From contig NW_020947390.1 in the NCBI RefSeq assembly GCF_900497805.2, positions 5,708,528 through 5,772,527 on the forward strand: a stretch of DNA of 64,000 bases, written 5' to 3'. Both the position numbers and the translations under genes were made by a program. Positions 22,945 through 33,865 of the stretch are shown here, piece by piece. How positions within the stretch are numbered: the first letter of the stretch is position 1; every line of letters begins with the position of its first letter. This DNA is from Vombatus ursinus (Eukaryota > Chordata > Mammalia > Diprotodontia > Vombatidae). The notes under the pieces are model-generated. The model was not told the DNA's origin, made no database searches, and saw nothing but the letters and a program-made list of their open reading frames with translations.

Positions 22945-23130
22945 CACAATCTCAGAGCTGAAATCCTTCTAGTGAACCATTGTGTTTATTCATCCAGCCC
23001 ATCTCTGGAACAAGAATCCTTTCTACATAATACCTGACAAATTGTTATGTAGTTGTTTTTTTTTTTTTATGACCTCCACTGAGGGTGAATACATGATTTC
23101 CTGAGGCAGTTCATTCCACTTTTCTACTAC
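22945..23130 (-). repeat. L3/CR1 LINE fragment
   Basis: Antisense L3: cagcccatctctggaacaag, gacctccactgagggtgaat, gaggcagttcattccacttt. Confidence 0.75.
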
Positions 23131-23134
23131 CCAC

Positions 23135-24610
23135 TTTCTTTTTAAAATTTTTTTTATTTTATTCTAAACTGAATAAATAAAACAAGCATTTCCATAACAA
23201 AATAGAATAGAAAAAAGATGATTATACATGAAACTGCAAATCTATTATGTACAACTTGTTATTCCTTTTAAATATATAATAAAGTTATCATGTAACTTTT
23301 TTCTCTCCCCCACCCCAGTAGCTACCATTAGACACAAATATATGTATGTATATATACACATATAGATATGTATTTTAGAATAAATAAATATATATATATA
23401 TATATATGTATGTAAAACCATTCTGTACATACTTCTATTATCAATTCTTTCTCTGGATGAAGATAGCTTCTTTTATATATCCTTTGTAGTCACTTTGGGT
23501 ATTTATAATAGTCAAAGTGACTTAGTCACTCAAAGTTGTTCTTAAAACAATGTTGTAACTGTATACAACGTTCTCTTGGTTTGGCTCACTTTGCTCTTCA
23601 TTATTTCATGCAAATCTATCCATGTTTTTCTAAGATCATTGAGCTCATCATTTCTTATAGCACAGTAGTATTCCATCACAATCATATACTACAACTTGCT
23701 CAGCCATTTCCCAATTGACAGGCATCCCTGCAATTCCAGTTCTTTGCCACCATAAAGAGAACTGCTATAAATATTTTAGAATATATAGGTTCTTTTTCTT
23801 TTCCCCTAATCATCTTGGGAAACAGACCGAGAAGTGGTATTTCTGGGTCAAGGTGTATAGGCAGTTTTATAACTCTTTGGGCATAATTCCAGCTTGCTTT
23901 CTAAAGTGATTAAGTCAGTGCACAGTTCCAACAACAGTGAATTAGTGTCCCGATTTTTCCACATCTCCACTAACATTTGTCTCTTTCCCCTTCATTCATT
24001 TTAGCCAATCTTATAAGTATGAAATGATATCTCAAGGTTGTTTTAATTTGCATTTCTCTAATCAATAGTGATTTAGAGCATTTTTCATAGGATTATAAAT
24101 TGATTTGATTTCCTTTTTGGAAAACTGCCCTTTCATATCTTTTGATCAATTATCAATTGGGGAATGACTCTGATTCTTTAAGATTTAGCAAAATTCTTTG
24201 TATGTTTGAGAAATGAGACCTTTATCTGAGAATCTGTCTATAAATTTCCCCTCAATTTTTTGCTTTCCTTCTGATCTTGGCTTCCTTTACTACATTTATT
24301 TTATTAGTACAAAATCTTTTTAATTTAATGTAATTTAGATTATCCATTTTATAACTAACTTTGCTCTCCATCTTGTTTGTTCATAAATTGTTCACCTATC
24401 CATAAGTCTGATAGGTAATATATTCCATGTTCTTCAATTTTCTTGTATTGTTTCTCTCTATATCTAGGTCATGTATCCATTTTGATCTCATCTTGTTAAG
24501 TAGAGTAAGATATTGTTCTATGCCCAATTTATGCCGGACTGTTTTCCAATTTTCCCAACAATTTTTTTAAACCAAATAATGATTTCTTTTCACCAAAACT
24601 TAAGTCTTTG
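23135..24610 (-). repeat. L1 LINE 3' part, ~1.5 kb
   Basis: Antisense marsupial L1. From the 3' UTR (aaacaagcatttccataaca, gtacaacttgttattccttt) through a TA repeat (23335-23412), cagccatttcccaattgaca, catttctctaatcaatagtg and cacctatccataagtctgat to gttctatgcccaatttatgc, the end of ORF2. 5' truncated and mutated. Confidence 0.9.
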
Positions 24611-25484
24611 CTCACTCTCAATGGAAGAGCTTCATCACTCTGCCTAGTCTGGTATATACTCTTTTGTGTACATTTTCCCTGACTTCTATTTTGCCATCAA
24701 CTTGGATAAATAGTTTTCTTTTCTCTTTCCGATGTGTGTTCACTGCAGAACTGGCATTTGGTGGGAAAAGGTCAAGCCTTGAATATAAAGCTTGGTGCCA
24801 CTCCTTTCACTATGAAGGAACAGCAACAAGAAAGTTTAGTTTGGACCTGGAAAATTACATACCCTAGACTAACAAACAGTATTTAAGGGAGAACACAAAT
24901 ACAATTCGAGCCTACTATCCCATCTCTCTGGGGACAGCTGAGTGGCCAACTGCTCTTGGAGCAGCTTGGAGTCCTTGGAGAAGGGCGTAGATAGGGATAA
25001 GATGCTTGAAATCAATATTCCTTGCCTCTTTTCAAGTCGCATATCAAAACAGCCTACCTGCATAAGGAAGGGTAGAGGTAGGGATTGGCTTTTGGGAATG
25101 CTTGATGAAATGACTGGTGCTATTTTGTTTTCCAATTCAGGGCATGCACAGGTATCCTATTTCCTGTCAGCTTACTGGTGATGATGAAAAACCTTTTGAT
25201 TGGTTGCTGAGATGGAACTGAGCGTGCATACAGATGATGAGAAAATATAACTAGTTTTCTTTCCCTACTAACTTTTAAACAAAGAGGAAGTTATATTTCT
25301 CTCTCCTTCTGCCCCCTTTCAGAGAATTTTGCTTCTGCATTTGCTCTTGTTACCATTTGTATAAACTAACCAGTTAGTGTAAAATAATTTGAACAATTCT
25401 TAAGTGGCAAGATAGATAATGAATATATATGATTATATACTATTTTATAAATATATGCACACATATGTGTGTATATACATACGT
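24611..25484. other. No feature recognised
   Basis: Non-repetitive until a TA-rich tract at 25420-25480. Overlapping frames of 79-88 codons on both strands at 24869-25181 show no protein pattern. Confidence 0.4.
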
Positions 25485-25808
25485 AATACAACATTAACCA
25501 GTAGGAGTACCAAATTTTATATCTGGACCAGCTTTATGTATTACTCTCAGAACTAGCATAGCTACATACAGTGTAGAAGAACGAGACATGAACTAGAGCA
25601 CATGCACATACACACACACACATACACACACTGATAAATATATGTAAAGTATAATATATTTGTATGCATATACATGTATGCATATACATATACCATGTAT
25701 TTCAGTTCTTGTTCTTCTACTGTGTATATAGTTATTCTAGTTCTGAGACTAATGCATGAAGCTGGTCCAGACAGAAAATCTGGTACTGCTGCTAGTTAAT
25801 GTTGTATT
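25485..25808. repeat. Long inverted repeat (105-110 bp arms)
   Basis: Left arm 25485-25594 (starts aatacaacattaaccagtag) and right arm 25704-25808 (ends gctagttaatgttgtatt) are reverse complements with about 15 mismatches and one 5-nt gap by eye. The 109-bp spacer is CA- and TATG-rich. It could be an inverted local duplication or a MITE-like foldback element; complementarity stops sharply at the outer ends with no clear target duplication. A transcript would form a long hairpin. Confidence 0.88.
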
Positions 25809-25814
25809 CTTTTG

Positions 25815-26070
25815 AGGCAGTTAGGTGGCACAGTAGATAGTAAACTGAGCCTAGAGTAAGGAAGACATTAAATTTAAATCTGGTCTCAGATACTCAGTGA
25901 CCCTAGGCAAGGCACCCTGGGCTAATCTACTTCAGTTTCCTCAGTTCCAAAATGGGGATAATAATTGCACCTACCTCCCAGGACTGTTGTAAGGATCAAG
26001 ATGATATTTATAAAGTACTTAGCACAGTGGCATATAGTAGGTGCTTAATAAATACTTGTTTCCTTCTTAC
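25815..26070 (+). repeat. MIR SINE
   Basis: Near full-length sense MIR: ggcagttaggtggcacagta, atctggtctcagatactcag, ttcagtttcctcagttccaa, aatggggataataattgcac, agtaggtgcttaataaatac. 26071-26665 beyond it is unassigned. Confidence 0.88.
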
Positions 26071-26667
26071 GAGGAGGATTCATCATTTGGGCTTTATGGG
26101 AATGAGTGATATGGAAATCTTCTTGTTGTCTACCAAGTATTCAAATCTTTGTTGCTTTTCACAGTTATCTAAGATCCTGGGGGGACCACCTTCACTTTGT
26201 CTTGGTGATGAAGTATGGGCTCTGGGCAGAACATAAATTGAAGGGTCTCTGGCTATTTCCTTGGTGTTATTGTAACTACTACTATTATTATTCTATAATT
26301 TCCCAGTGGCAATCCAAAGTGCCTATGGGAAATTGTACAGCCTTTTAATAACCCCAATCTTCTTCCTGAAACAAAGGCTCAAGTTTTTAGTATTAATATT
26401 GGTCTGGTGACATAATGTGGTTGTGAGCCATGTAATATCACAGTGCCTAAAGAATTAAAATTGCAGGTTATCCAAAGGGCAATGGGACAATGGTAGATAA
26501 TAAAATGCCACATACCGCCACTTAAGAATTGTAGGAGATGAGCATCCTCAAGGAAATTATCAGAGAGATGTATAGGAGGAAATGAAAATCCATAGGTTGC
26601 TCAGTGAAAAAGGACACACGCCCTACTGCTGTCCATCCACTTACTGTCACTAGATCTAGAAGATTGT

Positions 26668-26872
26668 TTCCTAACTAGTAATCCATGGATAGATTTCAGG
26701 GGGTCCATGAACTTGGATTGGGGAAAAATACTTTATTTTTACTAACCTCCCACTGATACTTAGTTTTTCATTCAATCATGAATTAAAGAAAAACAAACAA
26801 ACATTATTCTGAGGAATCAGAATGCCAAAGGACATGACGATGCATGCAAAAAAGTTAAGGATCCTGGATTTA
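26668..26872. mobile_element. hAT-like non-autonomous DNA transposon
   Basis: Same family as 12450-12628: agtaatccatggatagattt, cagggggtccatgaacttgg, actttatttttactaacctc, ending aaaaagttaaggatcctgg. Non-coding. Confidence 0.65.
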
Positions 26873-26877
26873 GAACG

Positions 26878-27068
26878 AGAGTCTACAAACTACAATCAAT
26901 GGGCCAAATGTGGTGCACTACTTGTTTTTGTATAGCCCAAACTAAAAATAGTTTTTATATTTAAAAAAAAGGTTTTATTGTATTTTAAAATGAAAAAAAA
27001 AATAGCTTGCAGGCAGTGCAAAAGCACCTGTTGGATTCAGCTCTTGGGCAGTAGTTTGCCAACCCCTA
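26878..27068. mobile_element. hAT-Charlie-like DNA transposon fragment
   Basis: Carries atgggccaaatgtggtgcac, tttttgtatagcccaaacta, and a right end gtagtttgccaacccctaat inverted to the left gtctacaaacta. This pattern belongs to old mammalian Charlie-type elements. Non-coding. Confidence 0.65.
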
Positions 27069-27439
27069 ATGTAGGGGAAGACTCTAAGAATTTTGGATGA
27101 TTGTCCCTGTGGATGATATAGACAATAATAGTAGGTAAGGTAGACAGGCAAAGCAGGGTTGTAATTTCCACCTTTAGAGAAAATATCCACATGGATGTGG
27201 GGATAGGTATTAGATGAGATGGGCATGGCTAAACAATAATTCTAAAAAAGATCTGGGGAGAGGCAGGGTTTATTGGATTGCAATCTCCTTGTTCCCACAA
27301 TGTGAACAGCCAGGAGCGCTAATGAGATCTTAGTCTGTCCTATTATAGGTACAGAATTTGACAACAATGAGGTGATTTTCCTGCTATGCTCTAACCTGGT
27401 CAGTTCTCATCCGACATATTGTTTTCCATAATGCAGGCT

Positions 27440-27785
27440 ACATTTAATGAAAGGAATTGATTAGTTGATGAGTGTGCAAAAGAGGGCAACCAAGATGATG
27501 AAGGGATTTTATTCCGTGACTTATGAGGATCAATTATAGGACCTATATTTAGCATGGAGCAGGGACATGATAGCTATCTTCAAGCATTGAAAAGTGATAG
27601 TGTCAAAGAGGTAGAATAGCCTGTTTATGGAAGTCCCAGGTTTTTCCTCAGTAGAAAGTCTTCAAATGAAGACTGGATCACTATTTTTAGGTATATTATA
27701 GAATGAGTTCTTATTCAGATATGATTTGAACTTGATGGCCATTGAAGTCCTTTACAATGCTGAAATTCTGTGGGTCTATGAAGTC
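27440..27785 (+). repeat. L3/CR1 LINE 3' part
   Basis: Sense L3: gaaggaattgattagttgat, acatgatagctatcttcaag, taggtttttcctcagtagaa-like text, gatttgaacttgatggccat, gctgaaattctgtgggtcta at the end. Covers most of the usual 3' region. 27069-27439 to the left is unassigned. Confidence 0.78.
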
Positions 27786-27929
27786 AAGACAGGGTGTATA
27801 TTAATCATAAGTGTCATCCTCCCAATAAATTGCTAATATAAGATTATAGTTCTTGATAAAATATGACAAAGATTTTCATTCCAAGAAGATCATCACTGTT
27901 CTGATTAACAAGCTACATGGATCCATTTG

Positions 27930-28342
27930 TAGTAATCTGGTCCCAATTGATCACTGAACATTATTCGTGGCTGTTACTATTTGGGGTCACTACTATGGTT
28001 CATATTTTCATCACTTCCCACCTGGACCATTACAATGGTCTCCTAATTGGTTTCCCAGCCTCTATTTTCTCCCTTCTCCAATCCATCCTTCCATACAGCT
28101 TCCAAGTAACATTTTGGAAAGCACAGTTCTGACCATATCATTTTCCTGTTCAAGAAACTTAAGGGTTCCCTATTGTCTCTGGGCTAAACCTCTTCTGTTT
28201 GACATTCAAAGCACTTTGTAATATAGCTCCACCCCACCTTTCAAGGTTGTTGTACTTTAGCATCTTCACACATTCTTCATTACAAAAAAAGGACATCCTT
28301 GCAATTCCTATACACATGACATTCCATTTCTCATTTACATGC
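27930..28342 (+). repeat. L2 LINE, part 1 (interrupted)
   Basis: Sense L2: cacctggaccattacaatgg, ctccaatccatccttccata, ctgaccatatcattttcctg, cctttcaaggttgttg, gacattccatttctcattta. It breaks after catgcc and resumes at 28829. Confidence 0.88.
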
Positions 28343-28348
28343 CTTTTG

Positions 28349-28822
28349 TGATGTTTACAAAGGTTCAAGAAACATAATTTCTGAGTAATTAATCATTTTA
28401 TTAATAATGCTAGCATTTCAATAAAATATGGTCATTTGGCCATCTTCCTCTTAGATCAAAGAGAATCATGGAGGCAGATTCAGGATTTATACATCCTTTT
28501 GGAAGAAGAGTGTTCCTGAGGTGGCAATCAACTCTGATTGGTTAACAGTTAATGAGAGAATGAATATTACAATGGGGGGGGCTGGACCTGAACTTTGATT
28601 ATGTCATTTAATTTTAAGTTACCCTCAGCCTTGTGCAATCTATTCAAAGAATTTATCCCCACTCAAACCTGAGTAGAACACATGGCTTCCCTATCTGGGT
28701 GGGGTCTGGATAGAGGAGAAGGTTAGCTCAACCTTCAGAGACTGAGGTACTGAAGTGAAGATAAAACAAAAGGGGAAATCCAAATTTCCTCAATCATTAG
28801 TTATTAATAATCATTTCTCTCA
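28349..28822. mobile_element. LTR-like element, copy 2 (fossil)
   Basis: A 474-bp insertion into the L2, starting tgatgtttac and ending tttctctca, flanked by cttttg / cttttc as a probable 6-bp target duplication. It is the same family as 2358-2974, shortened internally. No coding sequence. A solitary LTR is the likeliest identity; the family is not named. Younger than the L2 it split. Confidence 0.65.
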
Positions 28823-28828
28823 CTTTTC

Positions 28829-29033
28829 ATTGGATGTCCTGGAAGAGACTTCACCTCTTTACCTAGACTCCTAGCTCTTTTTGAAGCTCAGCTCAAATGT
28901 CATCTCTTACATGAAGCCTTTCCTGATCTCCCCAGTTACTACTGACCATCCATTGTTATGAATCAACTTTTTTGATACATTGTATTTACCTAACTTTATA
29001 TGTGTTGTTTCCCCCAGTGGAATGTAAGCTTCT
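28829..29033 (+). repeat. L2 LINE, part 2
   Basis: Continues the interrupted L2: ttcacctctttacctagact, tgaagctcagctcaaatgtc, gaagcctttcctgatctccc, ggaatgtaagcttcttgaag. Confidence 0.88.
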
Positions 29034-29131
29034 TGAAGGCAATCAACCAATATTTGTTAAGTGCCTACTATGTGCCAGGTACTGTGCTAAGCACTGGATA
29101 TACAAAAATAGGCAAGACATTCCCTGCCCTC
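29034..29131 (-). repeat. L2 LINE, antisense, part 1
   Basis: Reversed L2 tail: tatttgttaagtgcctacta, tgtgctaagcactggatata, ttccctgccctca. It stops at the LTR insertion and resumes at 29902. Confidence 0.85.
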
Positions 29132-29135
29132 AAGG

Positions 29136-29897
29136 TGAGTAGATTAAGATTGTGTCATTTTCTTATTTATCCTATTTACAATTAACTACATTTGCCCTGT
29201 AACTGTTTAAGTCATGGTTCTTTGTTTCTGAACTTAGTTCAGAATTCATCTGTCCTGTAATGGGTTAATTTTAGAAATCCAGCTCTCCGGCCAATCACTG
29301 GTCTGTTCTTGCCTCAAGGAATTTTGCTAACTTTGGGAAATGTGTGTGAAACAAATGGAGTTGGGCCTGATGTCTTTAATCCACCAACCTATCCTCAAGG
29401 ACACGGCTAGTTTGCTATCTAAAAGTCTAGGCCACTCTCTCGCACCTGGACTCAAACAAAGAGCACTCCTTAATCTCATGAGAGAAGAAGGGGAGTTGTT
29501 GCTAGCTCCCATTACCAAACTTCTGTTCTACCCTACTCTGTTCTTTGTTCTGTACTCCCCAAAAGCTATTTAAGGGTGGGGCAGCTAGGTGGCGCAGTGG
29601 ATAGAGCTCCAGCCTTGGAGTCAAGAGGACCTGAGTTCAAATCTGGCCTTGGCCACTTGACACTCACTACCTGTGTGAACCTTGTCAAGTCACTTAACCC
29701 CAATTGCCTCACCAAAAAGCAAAAAACAAAACAAACAAAAAAAACTAAGGGGAATTTTCTCTTGCTCAAGGTCTTTGGCATAACTGGAGGCAAGCCACTG
29801 ACTCATTTATTAACAGGTAGCATGCCCCTACTAATAAATATTATCTGGTGCAGAGATATGCCTCAGTTTTCCCTTTTATTAAATTCCATTCAGGTCA
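29136..29897 (+). mobile_element. Solitary LTR, class I-like (fossil)
   Basis: Inserted in the antisense L2 with a clean 4-bp target duplication, aagg at 29132-29135 and 29898-29901. It begins TGAGTAG and ends GGTCA. On the + strand it has a CCAAT box (29291-29295), a TATA-type box TATTTAAG (29567-29574) and AATAAA (29833-29838) about 91 bp downstream of the TATA box once the SINE is removed: the U3-R order expected of an LTR. About 587 bp without the SINE. TG/CA ends and 4-bp duplication suit a gammaretrovirus-like ERV. No internal viral genes. Age: younger than L2, older than the SINE. Confidence 0.75.
29577..29745 (+). repeat. tRNA-derived SINE inside the LTR
   Basis: Starts tggggcagctaggtggcgca and ends cccaattgcctc plus an A-rich tail. 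Flanked by taagggt/taagggg, i.e. a 6-bp duplication taaggg (29571-29576, 29746-29751). It landed just at the TATA-type box, separating it from the presumed start site. One of the youngest insertions here. Confidence 0.93.
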
Positions 29898-29901
29898 AAG
29901 G

Positions 29902-30680
29902 ATATACAATTGAATGGGGGAGACAATGTGCAAACAAATATGCACAAAGCAAGCTACAACCTGGGTAAACAAGAAATAATTAATAGAAGGAAAATTGGAA
30001 TTAAGAGGGGTTGGGAAATGTTCCCTATAAAAAAGGGCTTTTAGTTAAGACTTAAAGGAATCCAGAGAAGTCAGGAGATAGAGTTGAGGGGCAAGAGGAT
30101 TCCAGGCATGGAAAACAGCCAGAGAAAATGCCTGGAACCGAAAGAAATGTATTGATCTTGGAACAGGCAGCAGGCCAGTGTTATTGGATCTAAGAGTATA
30201 TGTTGGGTAGCAAGATGACTGGAAAAATAGGGAGGAGCTAGGTTATAAAGAGCTTTGAATTCCAGACAGAGCATTTTATACTTGATCCTGGAGGAGATAA
30301 GGAGCCACTGGAGTTTATTGAGTAGGGGAGTGACATGAGCTTTAGAAAAATCTCCTTGATGACTGAATGGAGGATGGATTGGAATGGAGAGAGACTTGAG
30401 GCAGGCAGATGCTCAAATAGGCTACTGCAATAGTACCAGCATGAAGTGATATGAGGTCTTTAACTAGAGTGATGGCAGTGTCAGAGAAGAGAAGGGGGTA
30501 TATATGAGAGATGTTGGAGAGGTGAACTCAGCAGGCCTTGACAACAGATTGGATGAAGGGAGAATACAAAGGATAGTGAGGACTTGAGGATAACCCTTAG
30601 GTTTCAAGCCTGAGGGACTAAAAGGATAGTGTTACCCTCTATGATATTAGGGAAGCTAGGGGAGGGAGAGGAGGGTTTAG
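29902..30680 (-). repeat. L2 LINE, antisense, part 2
   Basis: Resumes at atatacaattgaatggggga and runs through aattaagaggggttgggaaa, ttataaagagctttgaattc, ggagataaggagccactgga and ggccttgacaacagattgga to aagcattgagttt. About 0.78 kb of 3' UTR and ORF2. Confidence 0.88.
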
Positions 30681-30694
30681 GAGAGAAAGCATTG

Positions 30695-30775
30695 AGTTTC
30701 ATTTTTGTAGCACAATACTTAACACAGTGACTAGAATATAGTAGGCACTTAATAAATACTTGTTTAGTGGATTTT
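30695..30775 (+). repeat. L2 LINE 3' tip
   Basis: Sense: acaatacttaacacagtgac, tagtaggcacttaataaata. Confidence 0.75.
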
Positions 30776-31810
30776 TCTGACTTAAAATATACGATTTGCT
30801 CATATATTTTGGGTAATCAGGAATCACACATGCTCAGATCATCTAAAATATATGCACTCATGTGGGAGATGGTAGGGACCTGTTGGTGGGGAAAGATATC
30901 CTGTGTTCTGTTACAGAACTCCTATGTTATACGGGCAGGAATAACCTCTTTCCACTGTCTGCGTAGCTATAAAAGACTTCATATTTAAAACTACCAGGTG
31001 GTAATATCCCAGAAGGACAATATTCCTTTCTTTCTAGCATTGTTCAGGAGGGTAAAGGTCCTATTCACTCATAGCATAGGCTCCATGAACTAAGCTGGGA
31101 GATAACTAAAGGCTTCCGTTCTCCCCCTTTTAGGCCCTGTGGCCCAGAGAAACAGGCTTGGGTTTCTGATCTGTTTTGGTTGTCCTTTTCATTCTAAATG
31201 CATGAGGTGGATTGCTGAGACCCAGACCTGGGAGTTTGAGTGATGACAGCCTTGGAGGCAGGATTCCAGGTCGGATTTTGCTGGTAGCCTAGCAAGAAGC
31301 CCTGAGAATTCAGAGTCAAGAGCTGAGCCCAGACGGTCTTCAAACTTGGAACTTAGTGGGACCACGCTAACTATATAGGAACTAAGTTTAATTGTTTATG
31401 AACCTAATCTTCCTCCTTTCCCCTTCCCAAAGTTAGAAACGGTATAAGGGGAGATTATGCCCACTAGGTGGGGAAGGGGAGATATTTGTATGTTTGTTCC
31501 TGCTACACTTTTGAAGTAAATATTTCATAGTAAAGGTTAATCTGATTGTTAAATGGAACTGGGGTACAGAGAACCTCTAGAATTGGGGGACCACCATTGG
31601 TGGGGACTGAGCCAATGACAGAGAGACTAGATACTCAAATCTCCATAAGGACACCAGAGGATCTTGAAGGAGGATTGAAATGCAGCCATTTGGTCAGTCA
31701 GGCAGTGAGGGAGTCACAAGTTCCAATTGCACCAGCACCTCCCTTTTGGCCTCTTCGCTATTCCTTGTCCCAGATACTCCATCTGCCAGCTCCAGGAATT
31801 TTCACCGGCT
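30776..31810. other. Unassigned; possible LTR-like stretch
   Basis: No repeat family is firmly recognised. 31100-31560 has a TATA-type gtataagg (31442) followed about 80 bp later by gaagtaaatatttc, and reads like some mammalian LTR ends, but boundaries and target duplication were not found. The 90- and 85-codon frames at 31546-31937 are unrecognised. Confidence 0.3.
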
Positions 31811-31814
31811 GTCC

Positions 31815-32130
31815 CTGAGGCCTAGAATTCTTCAAGCCTCAGACAAAATTCCACATTCTTCAAGAAGCCTTTCACCATATGCCCTCAATTCTTGTGCCTT
31901 CTCTCTGTTAATTACTTCCAAATTATCCTGTATATAGTTTGTACCAAGCTCACCCCTCCCCATATATTGTTTGTATCCTGTACATTATTGTTTACACTTG
32001 CCTCCGTTATTAGACTATGAGCCCCTTGAGAGCAGGAGCTGTCTTTTGTCTTTTTTTGCATCTCCAGTGCTTAGCATAGTGCCTGCAATAGTAGGTGCTT
32101 CATAAATACTTATTGAATTGACTGAAATGT
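31815..32130 (+). repeat. L2 LINE 3' end
   Basis: Sense: tagaattcttcaagcctcag, caagaagcctttcaccatat, ctctctgttaattacttcca, gactatgagccccttgagag, agtgcttagcatagtgcctg, tacttattgaattgactga. Confidence 0.88.
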
Positions 32131-32275
32131 TTGCTCAGAGGTGAAAATACCAAAATGTTAACAATAACAAATTGATGCAGAAGATCACCAAGAACACTAT
32201 TAATTACATACTGGAATGTGACTGGGTCATTGGCCACCCCCCAAAGGCATAAACTGATATTCATAGTAGTCAAAT

Positions 32276-32505
32276 ATAATAATAATAATAATAATAACAA
32301 TAAATTGCATTTATATAGTGCTTTAAGGCATACAAAGCACTTTATAAATATTATCTCATTTGATCCTCACAACAATCTTGGGAGGCAGATGATGTTATCC
32401 TTATTTTACAGATAAGGAGACCAGATAGAAGTTAACTAAGTTTCCCAGGGTCATATAGCTAGTGTCTGAGGTGGGATTTGAACTCAGGTTCCCTTGACTT
32501 CCATT
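32276..32505 (-). repeat. MIR SINE
   Basis: Full-length antisense MIR with an (ATA)n tract at its end: atttatatagtgctttaagg, tatctcatttgatcctcaca, ttattttacagataaggaga, tgaggtgggatttgaactca. Confidence 0.9.
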
Positions 32506-32844
32506 CTCAGTCCTAATTCTCATAAGGTTGTTGTCTCTCCTGAAAATCCAGTAGAGTGTTCATGCAGCCCTCCTAGTATCTTTCCCAAGTTGTACCAAAT
32601 AAGAGATGGTATTTAATGCCTATGGAGAATAATTTTATCGAACTTTCTGGGATGAGTGAAGGGCAGCAGCATTCCCACCCCAATTTTTTTAGGTGCAATG
32701 AACAAAAATGACCCAGTTATGGTTCAAGAGTCAGAAAATCCTCTTTTCCTATTTTTCTAATATCTATGTCCACAAAGATCACCTCTCTTGCTCTTTAGAA
32801 TATAAATCTTTCTACAAAGTATTAATATCCCAGGAAAGTTGTTC

Positions 32845-33032
32845 ATGAGATCATAGATTTAGAGCTAGAAGGAAAATTAGAGGCCATTTAGCCCAACCAC
32901 CTCATTTTACAGTGAGGAAGCAGAGACATAGAGAGGTTAAATGATTTACCCAAGGTCGCAGAGCTGGTAAGGACCTGAGGCAGGATTTAAAACCAGGCCT
33001 TCCTGATTCTAATTCCAGTTCCCTCTCCACAG
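32845..33032 (-). repeat. MIR-related SINE
   Basis: Antisense: gatcatagatttagagctag, cctcattttacagtgaggaa, cccaaggtcgcagagctggt, aaccaggccttcctgattct. Confidence 0.88.
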
Positions 33033-33704
33033 CTGGAGAAAAAAAAAATTCCAGTTGGGATAAACCAATATTCTGGAGGTACCAGTGCTCTCTGAGCCCC
33101 TAGGCATTTATTGTGGCTACTAGCCCTGGGGGAAGTCCCTCTAAATCCAGCAGAGATGGTTTTTATTTTGAGAAACTATGTCCACCCTCCTCCTATGGTT
33201 TCAATATATTATAGTACCTCTGGTAACCGGACCTGGCCAATTTCATATAGATTACTCTAATGATTATATTGTTCTCTACTTTCATCAGTTCACCCAGGAA
33301 GTAGGATGGTCTCATTCCATGCTAGACCTTCCTTCAAAAGTCAGCCTTCTACTACATGCTTATGTGTTCTCCTTTATGAAGAAACACATCCTCACGACTT
33401 TATCTAAGCAGACGATAGCTAATATAACTTCACAGTGTCTTAGAGGGTAACTTTGCTTTGCTTCCCAAAGTCTGTAAAATAAGATTTATTTAACAATTGT
33501 CTGGGAGAGGGGGGATTATGCAAGATACACTTTGAAGTTTAATCCTCATTATTGTAATTTTCCCTATGACTTTCTTAAGGCTACATAATTAACAAAATCA
33601 TAAAGCAAGCTTTGAGTTCTAGCATTTGCTGATTTTGAGGTATAAATGCTGACACTGAAAATTTAACAGTTGGGTCTGGCCAGCCAGTTCAAGCTGGCTC
33701 TAAC
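33033..33704. other. No feature recognised
   Basis: A 90-codon plus-strand frame (33178-33450) starting MSTLLLWFQYIIVPLVTG has no family match I know and no supporting splice or promoter signs. Confidence 0.4.
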
Positions 33705-33865
33705 AACCTCCCTAGCTTTAGAGGTATCAATTTGGCAGGCATGAGGAGGATGGGCTGGAGAGGGGAGAGCCTGGAATTAGAGACCAGTTCAGAGGGTATT
33801 GTAGCATCACTCCTTCTCTGCCTCTGCTTCCATATCAGACTTGAAATATTGACAGTGTACCAATT
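33705..33865 (-). repeat. L2 LINE fragment
   Basis: On the minus strand it reads ctgaactggtctctaattcc, aggctctcccctctccagcc and catcctcctcatgcctgcca, an L2 ORF2/3' motif series. Confidence 0.6.

Noticed and set aside
29576-29968. 130-codon frame
   Set aside because: It begins in a tRNA-SINE and crosses the A-rich tail and LTR; no protein pattern.
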